Shown here piece after piece: positions 23,801 to 37,300 of a stretch of DNA of 64,000 nucleotides. Numbering within the stretch: the stretch's first letter is position 1; every line of letters begins with the position of its first letter. The position numbers were made by a program, and so were the translations under genes. This DNA is from Bugula neritina (Eukaryota; Bryozoa; Gymnolaemata; Cheilostomatida; Bugulidae), in contig OZ037768.1 of the NCBI GenBank assembly GCA_964035545.1, positions 12,272,741-12,336,740 on the forward strand. Reading direction: 5' to 3'. The notes beneath the pieces were generated by a model that was not told where the DNA came from, searched no databases, and was given only the letters and a program-made list of their open reading frames with translations.

Positions 23801-26800
23801 GTATCCCATATACTCTGTCATCAAATTTGAGGATACTCTATTGTTGAACAGCATTTTATTTTCATTGTGTTGGCCAACCCATAACTTATATGATGTATTG
23901 TGGGATAGTCACTACATTGCAGGTGACTCAACATAATGTGCCCATTTTGCTGTAGATTACACTGCGAGAATCTGGTGCATTGAGTCAGGAGCTGTGCTGC
24001 TGCAATACTATGGCCACCATGGCTCCGTAAACTCCATCAGATTTCACCCAACCAACGACTTGGTTCTCACAGCCTCTGGTGATAACACAGCTCATATATG
24101 GAAAGCCTCTATTCCAACTTCTCTACTTACCAGTTCAGAGCTCAAAAATGTAATCACCCTGTTTATTAGCTTTATTTGTTGCTGATTTTTCCTCCTATCA
24201 GTTAGCATGTGGTGTTGAGTGAGTACAGGTGCACCTGCTGTAAGATTTTACCAACTGAATGTATAGACTAATAGAGGGATTGATTAAGAAATTAATTGGT
24301 ATTATTAACGTTTTAGTGTAGCCTGAACTATTGCATGTTGAGGTGCTTGCTGCTGTAAATTGATACTAATGAGTTTCATTGAAGAGACAAATGAATATCA
24401 ATTACAATGTGTTAATACTGAGGTGGTTAATATATGGTAGGTAATGAGTAAGTTTTTGAATATAATAATTAGGATGAAATAAATACATGTGTGAATGAAG
24501 TTCATGCTGAGCTGTTATGATTTCTACTCTCTATGGTTGAATAGAAGCAGTCTTCAGATGAAGAGGTGGAAGACGAAAAAGCTGTAGATGTAAGCAACAC
24601 GCACTTTATACATGCCCCACTACAAACTATACTCGGCCATTCCAATGTAGTAGTTGCAGCTGATTGGCTGGTGAAGGGGGATCGTGTGATCAGTGGCTCG
24701 TGGGACGGGTCTGCTTTAGTGTCGGATGTGGAAACCGGTGTAACTGTCGACACTCTATCTGGTCAGTTGGTCTTTAAGGCCCCTTCACTTACTTAATCTA
24801 ATATAGTTTCATTTCGTGCCATTGATGTCTTCTTAACCAACTGACTGTTAAGAGGGTCAAACACTCAATCACTGATTAAGGATGTTGTACTGATAACTCT
24901 ATTTATAGTAACAAATCTCTGCATGCAGTAATTCCCTTAAGCCGCTGATTCGATTATTGACTACTTGATTAGGAACCAGTCTTTGAATTTCCGTTACAAT
25001 TTCCTATTTTATATATTTGCTAACACTTTTCTTTTTAGTAATGCCTAATAGAATTAATTATATATTGGTAATTGCACTTTTCCACTACAGATTGAAAGAA
25101 GTTTTCTCATCTATGTTTTGTATTCTGGCGATAAAGTTTGTTAGTATGTGTGTGCGACCATGTGTGTTTGTGAGCATAGCCATAGCTGTGCATCTCATGT
25201 TACTAGTAAATCAACTTTGCTCAACCTTTATGTTCGCCGCAAGTTTGTTTTTTAAAAACGCTGTGTCCTGTTGGGAAAACTTTTTTCAACTTTTGAAAAC
25301 AAAACTTTATTCAATATGAAAATATTTCACCAGCTAGGCTGCACTGTTTTCGTTGTGGGAAATGTTATTATTCTAATGCTTTGATAGATAGCTAAATTAT
25401 TTACAATTGTAGAGAGTAATAGGTATATACTGACTATGCTGTATACATTTCTTACCTCTAGGGCATGAGAATGCTCTCACCAATGTAGTCTGTCACTCCT
25501 CTCAACCTTTTGCTCTAACCTCTTCCAAAGACTCATCAGTTCGCCTTTGGGACATCCGAGACAGCTCAGTGCAAGTCAATGCTCTAGTCGGCCATTCTTC
25601 GTAAGTGAACAACAACGCTCTTCTCTATTGTCAAGTTTTGCACCAAGTTTCCATCTCTTGGAATAATTCAGCATTTTTGGTTTCAAATTATGTTTAATAC
25701 CTACTAAGCACTGCTAACTTCCGAATGAGACATGAAGTAACTTGATAAATAGTCTAAAATCTAAAGCAACAGGTTTCATTGTTGGCAAGTTGGTAGGTGC
25801 TCTAGACTTCTAAGACTGTCTTTACAATTGGGCAACGCAATAACTGAGCTAATTCCTAAGAGTTTCTGCTGTAGATCTAACATTTATGACTTTGGAGTAA
25901 TTGGGAGCCAGTTTCATCCTGCCACATTACTCCGTCATCATTTTCCTTTTTATATTTTTTTATTTTCGTGAAAATTAATTTCTCATCCACTAGATTACAT
26001 CAACTTTTCGGAACTTTTAAAGACTCATTAAAGCAATCTGCATGGCAAGAAGAGCATTGTGACATCATAAATATCTTTCAAGTTGACGTTTTTGTTTGTA
26101 CAAAATCTCTTCAGTTAAGCATTATTGTAAATAATTCGCGTGCATTGCCAACTTTGGCTCATAAACCTGCCTATCACAATTTCCAGAGCATGAAGGAAGT
26201 ATATCATCTAAATGAAATAACTGTATTAAATGGTGCTATTGAATGCACACAAGTTACTTTGTGTCTTGCAGGTCTGTCACATCAGCAGTGTTTGCGGCTA
26301 CTAATAGAATTGTCTCCAGCAGTGATGACCGAACTGTAAAGTGTTGGGACATGAGAAACATGTCAACTCCTTATATAGTCATCCGTTGTGATTCCGCAGT
26401 CAATAGGTAACGGACTACGGCTCTTTGTCCTTGGTATAATGGTCCATTGATATTACAAAAAGTGTCTTGTTGTACAGCTTTACTGTATGCTCCCAACAAT
26501 GTAGTAATCAACTGGCAGTATGACAATGATTTTTGGTGCACCTCATGTTTATAAAATGAGAACTCATTTGTATTTAAAATAAGACAGCCATGCTCTTAAT
26601 TCAAACTACAACTTAAAATTTGAAGCCAACTTATATTTTAGTTTTTCTGTCAGATCTTTGACCTGCATGCTTCTTATTTTAAATGTGTATTTTTAGATTG
26701 TCCGTCTCAAACACTGGAACCATAGCTGTGCCTCAAGACAATCGCCACATCAGGCTGTATGATCTTAATGGTGCAAGACTTGGCCGTCTTCCCAGATCTA

Positions 26801-27663
26801 ACCATGTGGTGGGTTTGGGCTTTAGATAGTTTATGCTTTGTGTAATGTTGCTGAAATTATTTCAGTTACAGGCTACTTTATGAATAATGTAAAAGCTCAT
26901 AAAAAGAATAGTGTTTAAGCACACAGATGAATGCGATATGTTTTTTGCTCTTTATGTTGGTTCTTGGTTATTCAATATATTGTCATTCTCACTAAAAAGT
27001 AATACTTAACAATTAAACTACAATCTACACTTGTAGTCGTGCAGCTGCTTCTATTATACTTATATTTCCTCTCTGGAGAGTTAGTGATGCAAATGCACTG
27101 TACATGTCATGTTGTTTACTGTTCTGCACTAGATCCTAGTGTGCTTAGTGCAGCAGTATCAATTTTTCTTTTTCTTTCAACTGTCTTTGCATGTATTTTT
27201 CTTTATATTCATAAAGTATTCCCATGTTGAAAATAACTAAACCGTGTAATTGTCATACAGGGGTAGAAAAAAATGAGATTCTCAAATTGAGGTTGTCTGT
27301 TCTTGACTAATAAGGCCATGTTTTTTTGTCAAAACTCTAAAACTCATTTTAGTTCTTGAAAAAATATTTTCCTCTTCCATTTTGAACTAGTTAACACTGC
27401 GATTTACTCTGCAGGTATTTTATAACTAATTAATTTAAGAAGATAACTCCAAAAGTTTCTTTTTTACATAATTGTATAGCATTATATGCATTGAAATTTT
27501 GTTATTTCAGGGACATACTCGTATGGTTTCCTCTACTGTGTGGAATGATGACATTGGAGGATGCTGCAATTTATTCACAGCTGGTTTTGAAAAACGAGTG
27601 TTGGGTTGGAATGTGACTGTAAAAACTTCAGACTCTAAAGATAAAACTAAGTCAAATAACTAG
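20896..27663 (+). CDS. WDR37: WDR37-like WD40-repeat protein
   Basis: Ten coding exons: 20896-21023, 21549-21619, 22815-22925, 23488-23679, 23956-24149, 24545-24761, 25462-25600, 26272-26406, 26697-26808, 27511-27663. Together they encode 483 residues (human WDR37 is about 494). The N-terminal part has the [18 protein letters not shown] helix that matches WDR37, then a Ser/Thr/Lys-rich linker ([19 protein letters not shown]). WD40 repeats fill residues 140 to about 470, with GH...WD signatures such as [38 protein letters not shown] and [14 protein letters not shown]. The C-terminal repeat [11 protein letters not shown]...[15 protein letters not shown] is family-specific. In vertebrates WDR37 partners PACS1/PACS2; no enzymatic role is known. 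The start is the first in-frame ATG of the exon. The stop TAG is at 27661. All junction phases agree. Confidence 0.95.
23211..23348. repeat. 40-bp tandem repeat, about 3.4 copies
   Basis: The unit contains TATCAATATGACAGTATAG followed by TAATGTACACTGTACACTG and repeats with an exact 40-bp period and very few changes. It lies in the WDR37 intron between the exons at 22815-22925 and 23488-23679. Confidence 0.9.
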
Positions 27664-28306
27664 TCACCATTATACATGTACTCATTACTTTTTCTGTAGA
27701 TATGATTGAAAGTGTTAAAAACACTATTGCTATCTAACTCTGCTGGTGGAATCGTTTTGTGTTTGGTCACCTAAGTGAAATTATCTCGCTTATTATAAAT
27801 TACAAAACTGAATTAGTCTACTTACAAAATGGCACTTTTACATTTTTGGCTTACGTATTTTTAGCTCTATTTATTTACTCTGTACATGTTTTCTGACTTT
27901 AATTTATTATAGCCATTGCATGAGAATTCAGAGTTGGTCCACTTGCTTAAAAGAAGTTATTCTAAATTTTGCTGTTAAATTTTATTTCACAAAACCAAAG
28001 AGCATGATTTACTGTAACATCAAGATAATGAATATTTTTAACAGTTGGCTTTAACAATCAAGAATGAAATAATCTTTGGTCAATGACTAACAGCTAGTTT
28101 TGCTGTAGTATATAGAAGTAGGTTTTCCAGATGTAAAAGATTTTCCTGATCCACAGAAGTAGTATCTACAAAACCATTCAGATATCAAATATCACCTGAC
28201 TTTTTACATATGATTATTATGTATAAAGTGTTAACCATGTTTTCCTAGAGTATAAACTATAATACATTTGTGTAGTCGAAATACAACACTGTATACAAAC
28301 TAGAAC
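27664..28306. other. Convergent intergenic region between WDR37 and the lipase gene
   Basis: The two stop codons face each other across 643 bp, so the 3' UTRs may abut or overlap. TTTATT (a minus-strand AATAAA) occurs near 27868 and 27903, which could end the lipase transcript close to the WDR37 stop. No other gene is seen. Confidence 0.5.
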
Positions 28307-31300
28307 TCACCCATTTTTGTTGCTGGTTGTCAATGCTATCTCATGGATTTTTACGGCGTTGTTGCAGAACCTCAAGTATCCACACGCCTGGGTGTAAAAA
28401 GCAATTGAAGTTATAAACACATTTAATTTGAAATATTTTCTAGCATGGTATGATGATCAACAGCCCTCTACACTACTTGTAGATTAATATTGAAATCACC
28501 CTCTGCCAATTCTTGCAGCAAGATAGTTGAGGAGGTCATGTTGAGCCTTTATAATTCTTTTACTCACGCAAGAACTATAAAGGCTCAACATGACCTCCTC
28601 AACTATCTTGCTGCAAGAATTTGTAGAGGGTGATTTCAATATTAATCTACAAGTAGTGTAGAGGGCTGTTTACCATACCATGCTAGAAAATAATTCTTTT
28701 ACATTATGGTTTAAATCATTTGCAAAATATGTGTACAAAATGATAATATTATATGTTTTATGATACATACTTTGGTAATCACTCTCCACCATGATAAATC
28801 TCGAGTCCAGACTATCTCCATGCTTGTCGGATGGCCCATAGTCTTAGGAAATGCAACAACATAGCTATGCGTAGCTCCAGCTTTGAGAACATTTCTACAG
28901 ATCAACACAATCTTATTTTTAAGGTTATTTTCAATCTGATGACAAATTGTATCATCAGGTTTAGTGAAGACAAAACAAAGGTCAAAAAAACTGTATTCAT
29001 TATTAAAATTTTTTTGGTACACTTCATTTTAATTTGAATTATATATGTGTACATAGATTTACTGCGATATAAAGAACATACATATGTTGTGCTTGCACTC
29101 CTAGAGTGCAAGTAAAATGTTACAGAACCATATTCTTATTGTAGTCAGACTAATTATAAAAATACAGTATGCAATAGAGTTGTTAACTTACTTTTCTTTG
29201 TTCACTTTGAATGTTTGTTTTGTGCCTTTGCTGTCACTCACGGTTATATCTACTTCACCATAAAACTCTAAGGAGCCGGGGTCCATTGTTACATCCACTC
29301 TGTACCCAGATGCTGGAGGTATGTAATTTTTTTTCAAAATTTGCACTGATTAGTCCAATTATATATAAATAAAAAAGCATTTATATCATGTCTTTAAATT
29401 TTTTAGGATGGTTTATGTGCTAAATTAGCTCAAGGTTGAGAAAATAGAGGTTAACGCAAATTGTTATTATATTGTATATTCACATGTATCAATTGCAGAT
29501 TTGAAATTAACGTTACAGCCCTGTGTACAGAAAATCAATTGAGTCATGGCTCTAGGCTGTCATCATGCTGAAGTCATTGCCAATGAGTCATTGGCTAAAT
29601 TCTTATTCCAAACAGCTAGATAATTAAATTATTAAACTGGATATGCCATATAAAACACGGTCTGTCAACATTAGAAGTAATGTGTTGGTAGTGTTTAAAG
29701 GATCTGTGATGACTACCAATGCCTTGCAATGCAATGTTATAATAATCAGAAATATGGCCAATTTGTACCCTACTATATACACAATGTCAGATATTCTTCT
29801 AGATGTTGGGCTAGAAACTGAACGCTCCAAACTAAGAAAGGCATATAATTGTGAAACTGTAGCTAAATAATGCTTATACATTAGTTTTATATATAACTAT
29901 ATATCATAAGATTGGAAGTTAGCTTATAATCAATAATAGTAAATTGTAAAGTCTGACTTAATTACATAACAGGCTTGCTAGGCATAACATGAACACCCAG
30001 TAATTGATCATCTTTTGTACACTAGAGCTGCTCTAATGAGTTCTAAAAGACAGACTGAAAGTTAATTATATACACTAGTTTATGATCAAGGATCTTTTAC
30101 AACGCCATAAATTTCGACTTTCTCAAGTGTGTTTTGTGTTCCTGTGTTTATATTTGCATGCATTATAAAATAATAAATAGCTATTCCAATAATAGTGCAA
30201 CTGATATAATATAGTTAGGATAATCTAGTAAAATTAAGTCACTGTTTTAAAACTTTATGAATGGTTACATGCATACTATGTATAAGCCAATTTGAGAAAA
30301 TAATGCATCACGTACCACAAAAGTTGTTATCAATTCCAGTAGTATGAAGGTAGTACTTTTTATAACCTTTATTAGCCGGTTTGTGAGCAGCAAACCCCAT
30401 TGAGTTACAGTTATCGGTTGTGTCACAGGCAATGGAGCATTTCCCTTCTTCATAATCTCTGCAAATTCAACAAGTTATAAAGTAGTCAACAGTTTTAGAT
30501 ACTTTCCATGGATATTTTCTATATTAATATTTAGGCATGGGCTCTCAATAAATTGTTAGATTTATAAAAAATAATTGAAATTGTTAATTTTTGCCCCACT
30601 ATGTACTCACTTGAAGCTACTACATAAAATTGAGTTGAAATCACAGTCATTGACAGATTCACTGAAGTACTTTATTGCTCGATCGTGGTCGCATGCAAAG
30701 AACCTTTTCAAACCTGAAATGATTAAAAAATCTAAAATAATATGTGTGCGTGCGTGCGTGTCTTTTTTCAAAGATGTAATATTTTATATAAACTAAATAT
30801 CAGAATTCACATTTACCTACGAAACTAGTTATAAACAACACAGTTTTTTGAATAAGATAATCTGCTTAATAAAGCACCTATTTTATATATGAACAACTAA
30901 TATATATTCATTTTATTTTAAATTCAAATGCATGCAATACAAAAATGTTCCGCACCCTTGTTGTAAACTTATATTTCTTTCAAGCAACAATTGTGGTGGT
31001 TCGTGGAACTACCAGCAGCACAACATGTAGGGTCGCGTAATTGACCCGGAACAATGGATAGCCAATTAGCGTAGTTGATAGTTAGCAGCAATTGTAGTTT
31101 CCCGCTGCTAACTCAGTCGAAGCTAGAGTGTGAAATAGATTAGATGTGTAACTTGTTTGGAGATAATGTATCGTTTTTATAATGTATAATTGTGTGTAAA
31201 ATATACTCGTTCACTCGACTTATCCTGGTGCAGTTCTATAGTAAATAAATAGACTCTCTGGATAGCACATCAACCCTAAATCTGAAAATCTTAACAGTGG

Positions 31301-34300
31301 TGGCAGCGGTGGGATAGTGCATCCAAGATGGAGACTGAAAATGCTGGAACTCAACCACCGGCAATCGAAGGTGAGCGTAGAGACAATGCTGTAGAGACAA
31401 TGCCTGTTAACCATGTAGTAGAAGAGCGAAGGGTTCCGCGAGAACTAGCTGAGGACCGCTACAGGTTAAAGGCGCCCACCTTCACGGGTGAAGAGGAGGT
31501 GGAACAATTTATCCAAGAGTTTAGCGACGTAATGGACGTCGCTCAGTGGCCCCCTAGGGTAGCCTTGCTGAAGTTTAGAATGGCATTGATGGACAAAGCC
31601 AAGCCCTATGGGCTGGGCGTAGACATTGATAATATCTTTGCTTCTCTGCGGGCCCGCTTTGGCCTCTCTGCTACAGATGCCAGGGCCCGATTGCAGAGGT
31701 TGCGGCGTGATCCCCGCACCCCGCTGCGGGAGCATGCCGCCGCGGTCATGAAGCTGGCACAGATCGCGTACAGCGACTTGCCCCCAGTCAACCGCGAGAG
31801 GTATACCCTCGACGCTTTCATAGCATCTGTCGACGATCTGGGTCTCCACCACCAGTTTCTAGCTAGGGGAGTCACCACCGTTGAAGATGCTCTGACTGAG
31901 GGGGAAGCTTACCTCCTAGCTAATCAAATGCATAAAAGTCGCGGAAGCTCCCGCCAAGTGGAGATAGACCGCGCAGACACGGCCGCGGGACAAGGGGAGG
32001 AAACCCCCGCCGCGGCTGCCGTGTCCCAGTTGGCGACGGCATCAAAAGTCACTCAACTGACGGACATGCTAGCCAAGCTGATAGCAACACTGACACCACA
32101 AAACCCAGTGAGTACCGCCCCTGAGCCCATGCGGCCATCGGCGCCGCCATAGGGAGAAACGGTCAGTTTTTGCTGGGAGTGCGGAAATCAAGGACATTTC
32201 CGCCGATATTGTCCCTTCCTAAATCAGGGGTTAAACTACCGCGGCCCGCAGATGTTCCCACCTTCCGCGGGCCGACGATGAAACCTCCAGGGAAGAAGAA
32301 ACGCAGGTCACCCAGACGGGTACCGCGTACTGGCAACCAACAGTGGCAACAGCCACGACGGACCAGCAAGGGGCTTCGCCCCGCAGCTGCCTTTTCTATG
32401 CCCCTTCACAACAGATTCACAGGGCTACAAGTCCAAGAATCTGGATGGGAGCCCACAAAGGTAGCTGAGAATCTAGCCTCGGCACCCCCGAGGCCTACCT
32501 ACCACCGCCCTAAGAGACCTCCTTCGCGACCCAAAGCGAGGGAGGTACTCCCTGCGAGAGTAAGGCCTGAAGGGAGAGTTCAGGTGCAGCCCCATGGGAA
32601 CAGCTATTTCTTGCCCGGTAAACTGGAAGGCAAAGCTGTTACTTTCCTCATTGATTCGGGCTGTACCACAAACCTCTTAAGCCGCCAACTCTTCGACACC
32701 CTCAGTACTAGGGTCAGGGGCGAGATGGAAGCATACGAAGGGGAATACGGCACCCTCGCTGACGGGTCGTGCCTTCCCTTCTATGGTATAATTGAGCTGA
32801 CGGGACGAGTCCGTGATCAAACGATCCAAGAGACGTTCATCGTCAGTCAGCTCAAGGAGGATGCTATCCTCGGGATGCCGTTCCTTAAACGGCACGGATG
32901 TCACATAGATTTTAGCAGATCTGCAATGATGATGTCCGGGCGGGAACTCGCCTGCGTCGACAAGTTCGGCCGCCCTTTAGTGGGAGGTGTGCAAGTGGTA
33001 CGCAACCGTATCATACCAGGCCGCTCCCGGGCTACCATTCACTGCAGGGTGAATAGTAGCCGGATCTCTGGACTCGGGGTGGTTGAAGGCGCGCACGAAA
33101 AGATCCAACTTGCCAGCAGTCTGAATCAGCTGACTGAGCAAGGGGAGATCTTAGTGCAGTGCGTCAACCCCTTTACCGAGCCTATCAAGCTCCCGGCTGG
33201 GTCGATGCTGGGCCGTTTTCACTCTGTTCAGGAGGGAGACGTAGGCCCGTCGCTGGGTGATGCGACGGAGGCACCCCCTCAGTGCCCTATTCAGGGACGA
33301 GGGGCAGTCCCAACACATCTCCGGGAGTTATACGAAACAGCCAGTGGCGGCTGCGCGAGTAACAGAGAACGCCAAGCTATGGCCAAGTTACTACGCGACT
33401 ACGGTGATGTGTTCAGCAGCGGAGAGCATGACGTGGGACTGACTGGAATTGTCAGACACAAAATACCGCTGACTGCAGGGACAGTCCCTGTCCGGCAGCC
33501 CACACGCAGGCTGGGGCCGGAGAAAGAGAAGGAGGTTAGCCGACAAGTACGGGATCTTCTGGACCGGGGACTGATAGAGCCCGCCCATAGTGCGTGGAGC
33601 TCGCCAGTCGTACTGGTCCGGAAGAAAGACGGCAGTTGGTGGTTCTGTGTGGACTACCGCAAACTCAATAGCGTAACCATACAGGACGCCTACCCTCTAC
33701 CTCGTATTGACGAGTCATTGGACGCCCTAGCCGGCAGCAAGTACTTCAGTACGTTAGACTTGGTAAGCGGCTATTGGCAGGTTCCTCTGAGTCCCGACGC
33801 CCAAGAGAAAGCGGCGTTTATCACACGGGACGGTTTGTGGAAGTGGAAGGTGCTGCCCTTCGGGTTAACCTCCGCCCCAGCCACCTTCCAGAGGCTGATG
33901 GAACAAGTCCTTAGCGGACTCCATTGGAAGACACTGCTGGTCTACCTCGATGATGTCATCGTAATCTCTCCAGACTTCGAGACACATGTCAGTCGTCTGC
34001 AGGAGGTTTTCGAGAGACTCCGAGGTGCCGGTCTTAAGCTCAAACCTTCCAAGTGCGCTCTATTGCAGCCGGAGGTCAAGTATCTGGGGCACGTTGTCGG
34101 TCGAAACGGCGTGGCAACGGATCCCGAAAAGGTACGGGCAGTAGAAGACTGGGTCACCCCCCAAGACTTGACCGGACTCCGGGCTTTCTTGGGGCTGGTA
34201 GGGTATTACAGGCAATACATACCAGACTTTGCGGGCATAGCCCAGCCGTTAAACCGGCTCACCGCAAAGGGAGTGACGTGGCAGTGGACTCCAGTCGAAC

Positions 34301-37300
34301 AAGAAGCGTTCGACCGCCTCAAGGGCTGCCTACTAACGGCGCCCATCTTGGCCTACCCAGACCCCACTCTGGAGTACATCCTAGACACGGACGCCGGTGA
34401 CCAAAATGTTGGCGCTGTGCTGTCACAAGTGCAGGAAGGCCGAGAGGTAGTAGTAGCCTACTACAGCAAGTCTCTCTCACCCGCTGAACGAAATTACTGC
34501 ACTACCCGCAAGGAGCTGCTGGCAGTAATCAAGTCAGTGAAGCACTTCAGACCATACCTATATGGCAGGAAGTTCCGGCTGCGTACGGATCATGCCTCGC
34601 TGATCTGGTTGTGCAGGAGAGCAGAGCCCTCTAGTCAGGTCGCCCGGTGGCTCGAAATCCTAGCTGAATTCTCATACCGGATCAAACATCGACCGGGCAA
34701 GAGACACAGCAATGCGGATGGGTTGAGTCGCCGACCTGACGGAGGTTGCAAACAGTGTCTCAACATCGAGAGGAGGGATGGAGGTCCCCCGCGATGCGAG
34801 TTGGAGACGCTGGCTCATCACGGAGCACCGTTTGACTGGGATCAAGGTCAACTCAGGCAAAGAGTTGATGAGTACCCGGAGGATGTACAAAACCTCCGCG
34901 CCAACCCTGTACTGGCCGGTAATGTTCGAGAGCTGAAGAAGCTCCAAGAAGAGCTGCCTGGAGTCGTGGCAGACATATACCGGGCCAAAAGGGAAGGGCG
35001 ACGACCCAGCGAGGAACGCATACGACAGGGATGCGCCGAGTTCCGGCTATACTGTCAGCGTTGGGACTCGCTGCGGATCGGGCAGGATGGGTTGCTAACC
35101 ATCTCTCTAGCTGCCAGCGGCAGACACCCGGAAAGGAAGAGGGTAGTCTGCCCCACAGCCATCCGCCGTGAGTTGATTTGGGATACTCACAAGCAGGCTC
35201 ACGCAGGGGTCAAGCGAGTGATGTCCAAATTACGACTTCGGTGGTATTGGCCACAAATGGAGCGTGATGTCCGGCTCAGAGTCAAACAGTGTGAGATCTG
35301 CCAGGCCAGTAAGCATAGCCGCCCCCCTGGTGAAGCAGGACGGCGGAGGCTATACGCTGGTAGGCCCTGGCAAGTAGTCGCTGTAGACCTGGTCGGACCC
35401 ATGCCCCTGACCCCCAGAGGCAACAATTGGATCCTAGTACTAACCGACCACTTTACTAGGTGGGCGGATGCTCTGGCTATCCCAGATGCATCAGCCCCAA
35501 CAGTGGCCAGGGCACTAGACCAACATGTATTCTGTTATTTTGGGCTTCCCGAACAGATACACTCTGATCAAGGCGCTCAATTCCAGTCTCAACTGATGAG
35601 CGACCTTTGCCGCCTCTGGGGAGTAAATCAGAGCAGGACCACCCCCTACCACCCTCAAGGTAACGGGGTGGTGGAGCGCAACAACCGGATGCTAGGTGAT
35701 GCACTCCGGAGTCTCCTCCTTGGACGAGGTCAAGAGGAATGGGATACGGTGTTGCCGCAAGTCATGCGTGCATACCGTAGCACCCCACACACCAGTACTG
35801 GTGAGACCCCAAACCTCTTGATGCTCGGGAGAGAGACTCGTGTCCCTGACCATCTCACCTATCACGTTCCAGAGCAAGATAATTCAGTCCACGAGTATGC
35901 CAGTGAACTAGTGGAACGGATGAAGGCCGCACACGATATACTGCGCCAACAGCAGTGGAAGGTGCGGCACGAAGATTCCGATGAACCACCTCTCTATCAA
36001 AGGGGAGATAAGGTGTGGATGGTCAATTACCGTAGGCGCCGCGGACAGGCTGATAAGCTGAAGCCTAAGTTCGTAGGCCCCTACGTGGTCGTCGAGGCTA
36101 TGCCCAATCATACGTACAAGATTGAGCGCTCAGGACAGGTGTCTATCCAGAATGAGTCTCGCTTGAAACCGTATTGGGCTAGCCCCGGCGAAGTGGGAGA
36201 AGCCCCCCCGTTGTTAGAGCCCAGGAGGCAAACAACAACGCGCGGGCGACGGCGGCATGGACCTGAATACGAAGTGGTCATACCGCGGGAAGAAAACTTG
36301 GTGAGAGAGGAGCGGCAGCTTTTGTCAACAGAAGCGTGTCCGCCACCGCCAAGTCTAATTCCATCACTTCCAGAAACCGAGCCGGTTCCGGAAGTGCAAA
36401 CCCCCACGGAGGGAGGGGCTCCATCCGGAGAACAAGAAGAGGTGACCGCTGACGGTGAAGTAGAGACGCCATTAGAGGCCCCTACTAACGAACCGGCAAG
36501 CGTGTCACCCCCCCTAGAAAGGGGACAGCGTACGAGGCAACCCCCCGCATGCTTGAAGGACTTCGTATGTGACTGCGTTAAAAGCGGCACACAGGAAAGT
36601 CTAGGGGAAAACCGTACGAGAAAAGAATCGAGCAAATGTGGGAGTTGTCAACACCACGGAAATATCAACTTTTGTATCGGCGGAAATAGAAACAAAATTC
36701 ATCCGCCGGGTGCACAAAGTCTTAATCACGCACCCCAACCACGTTGCTCGATCTTTTCATACGCTGATGCAGTCAGGAGTAGACGTGTTTCTAAGCAGTA
36801 GTTCAAACCATTTCACACATTCAGTATGTCTTACGACAACAGATCGTGGGGTGAGTTAACTATATCTTAATACGAAACTAGATTGCATCGCTCAGCTCTG
36901 ACTCACTGAGTCAATCGAGCTGGAGATAGGTTAGTGAAATACCGTAGTAAGAACTCAGTTTGACTTAGAGATTTTTATAATCTCATTGCAATACGTGTTC
37001 TATCTGACTATTCACTACCATTAATCTCTACGAGGTAACTGAATTAGGAGTTGCCAAGCTGTTCAAGCTGACAACACAGCAGTGTACTGTATTAACACTG
37101 TTGAAACTTTTTCAGATTACACTCGACCCGCTACAACCAGGGTACGGGATAGAACACTTCCCGCTCCGTATCCGGAGGAGTATGCTAGTGGTGACCGGCC
37201 TGAGCCACTACGCCGCCGTTGGCGGTGGGTGTCTCCACAAACAGAGGAAGAAATAGAAACGGCCTGGGGGTCCAGAGGACGGACGAGATGCCAGATCTGT

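Noticed and set aside
24502-24753. Ser/Thr-rich minus-strand ORF
   Set aside because: It is antisense to a well-supported WDR37 exon.
25017-25319. Hydrophobic 100-codon ORF
   Set aside because: It lies in a WDR37 intron with no splice sites or homology; chance membrane-like composition from T-rich sequence.
31466-31878. Antisense ORFs inside gag, and several others antisense to pol
   Set aside because: They are shadows of the G/C-rich sense ORFs and have no domain of their own.
36638-36859. Small plus-strand ORF overlapping the pol end
   Set aside because: It lies in another frame over the Pro-rich pol tail and has no recognisable feature.
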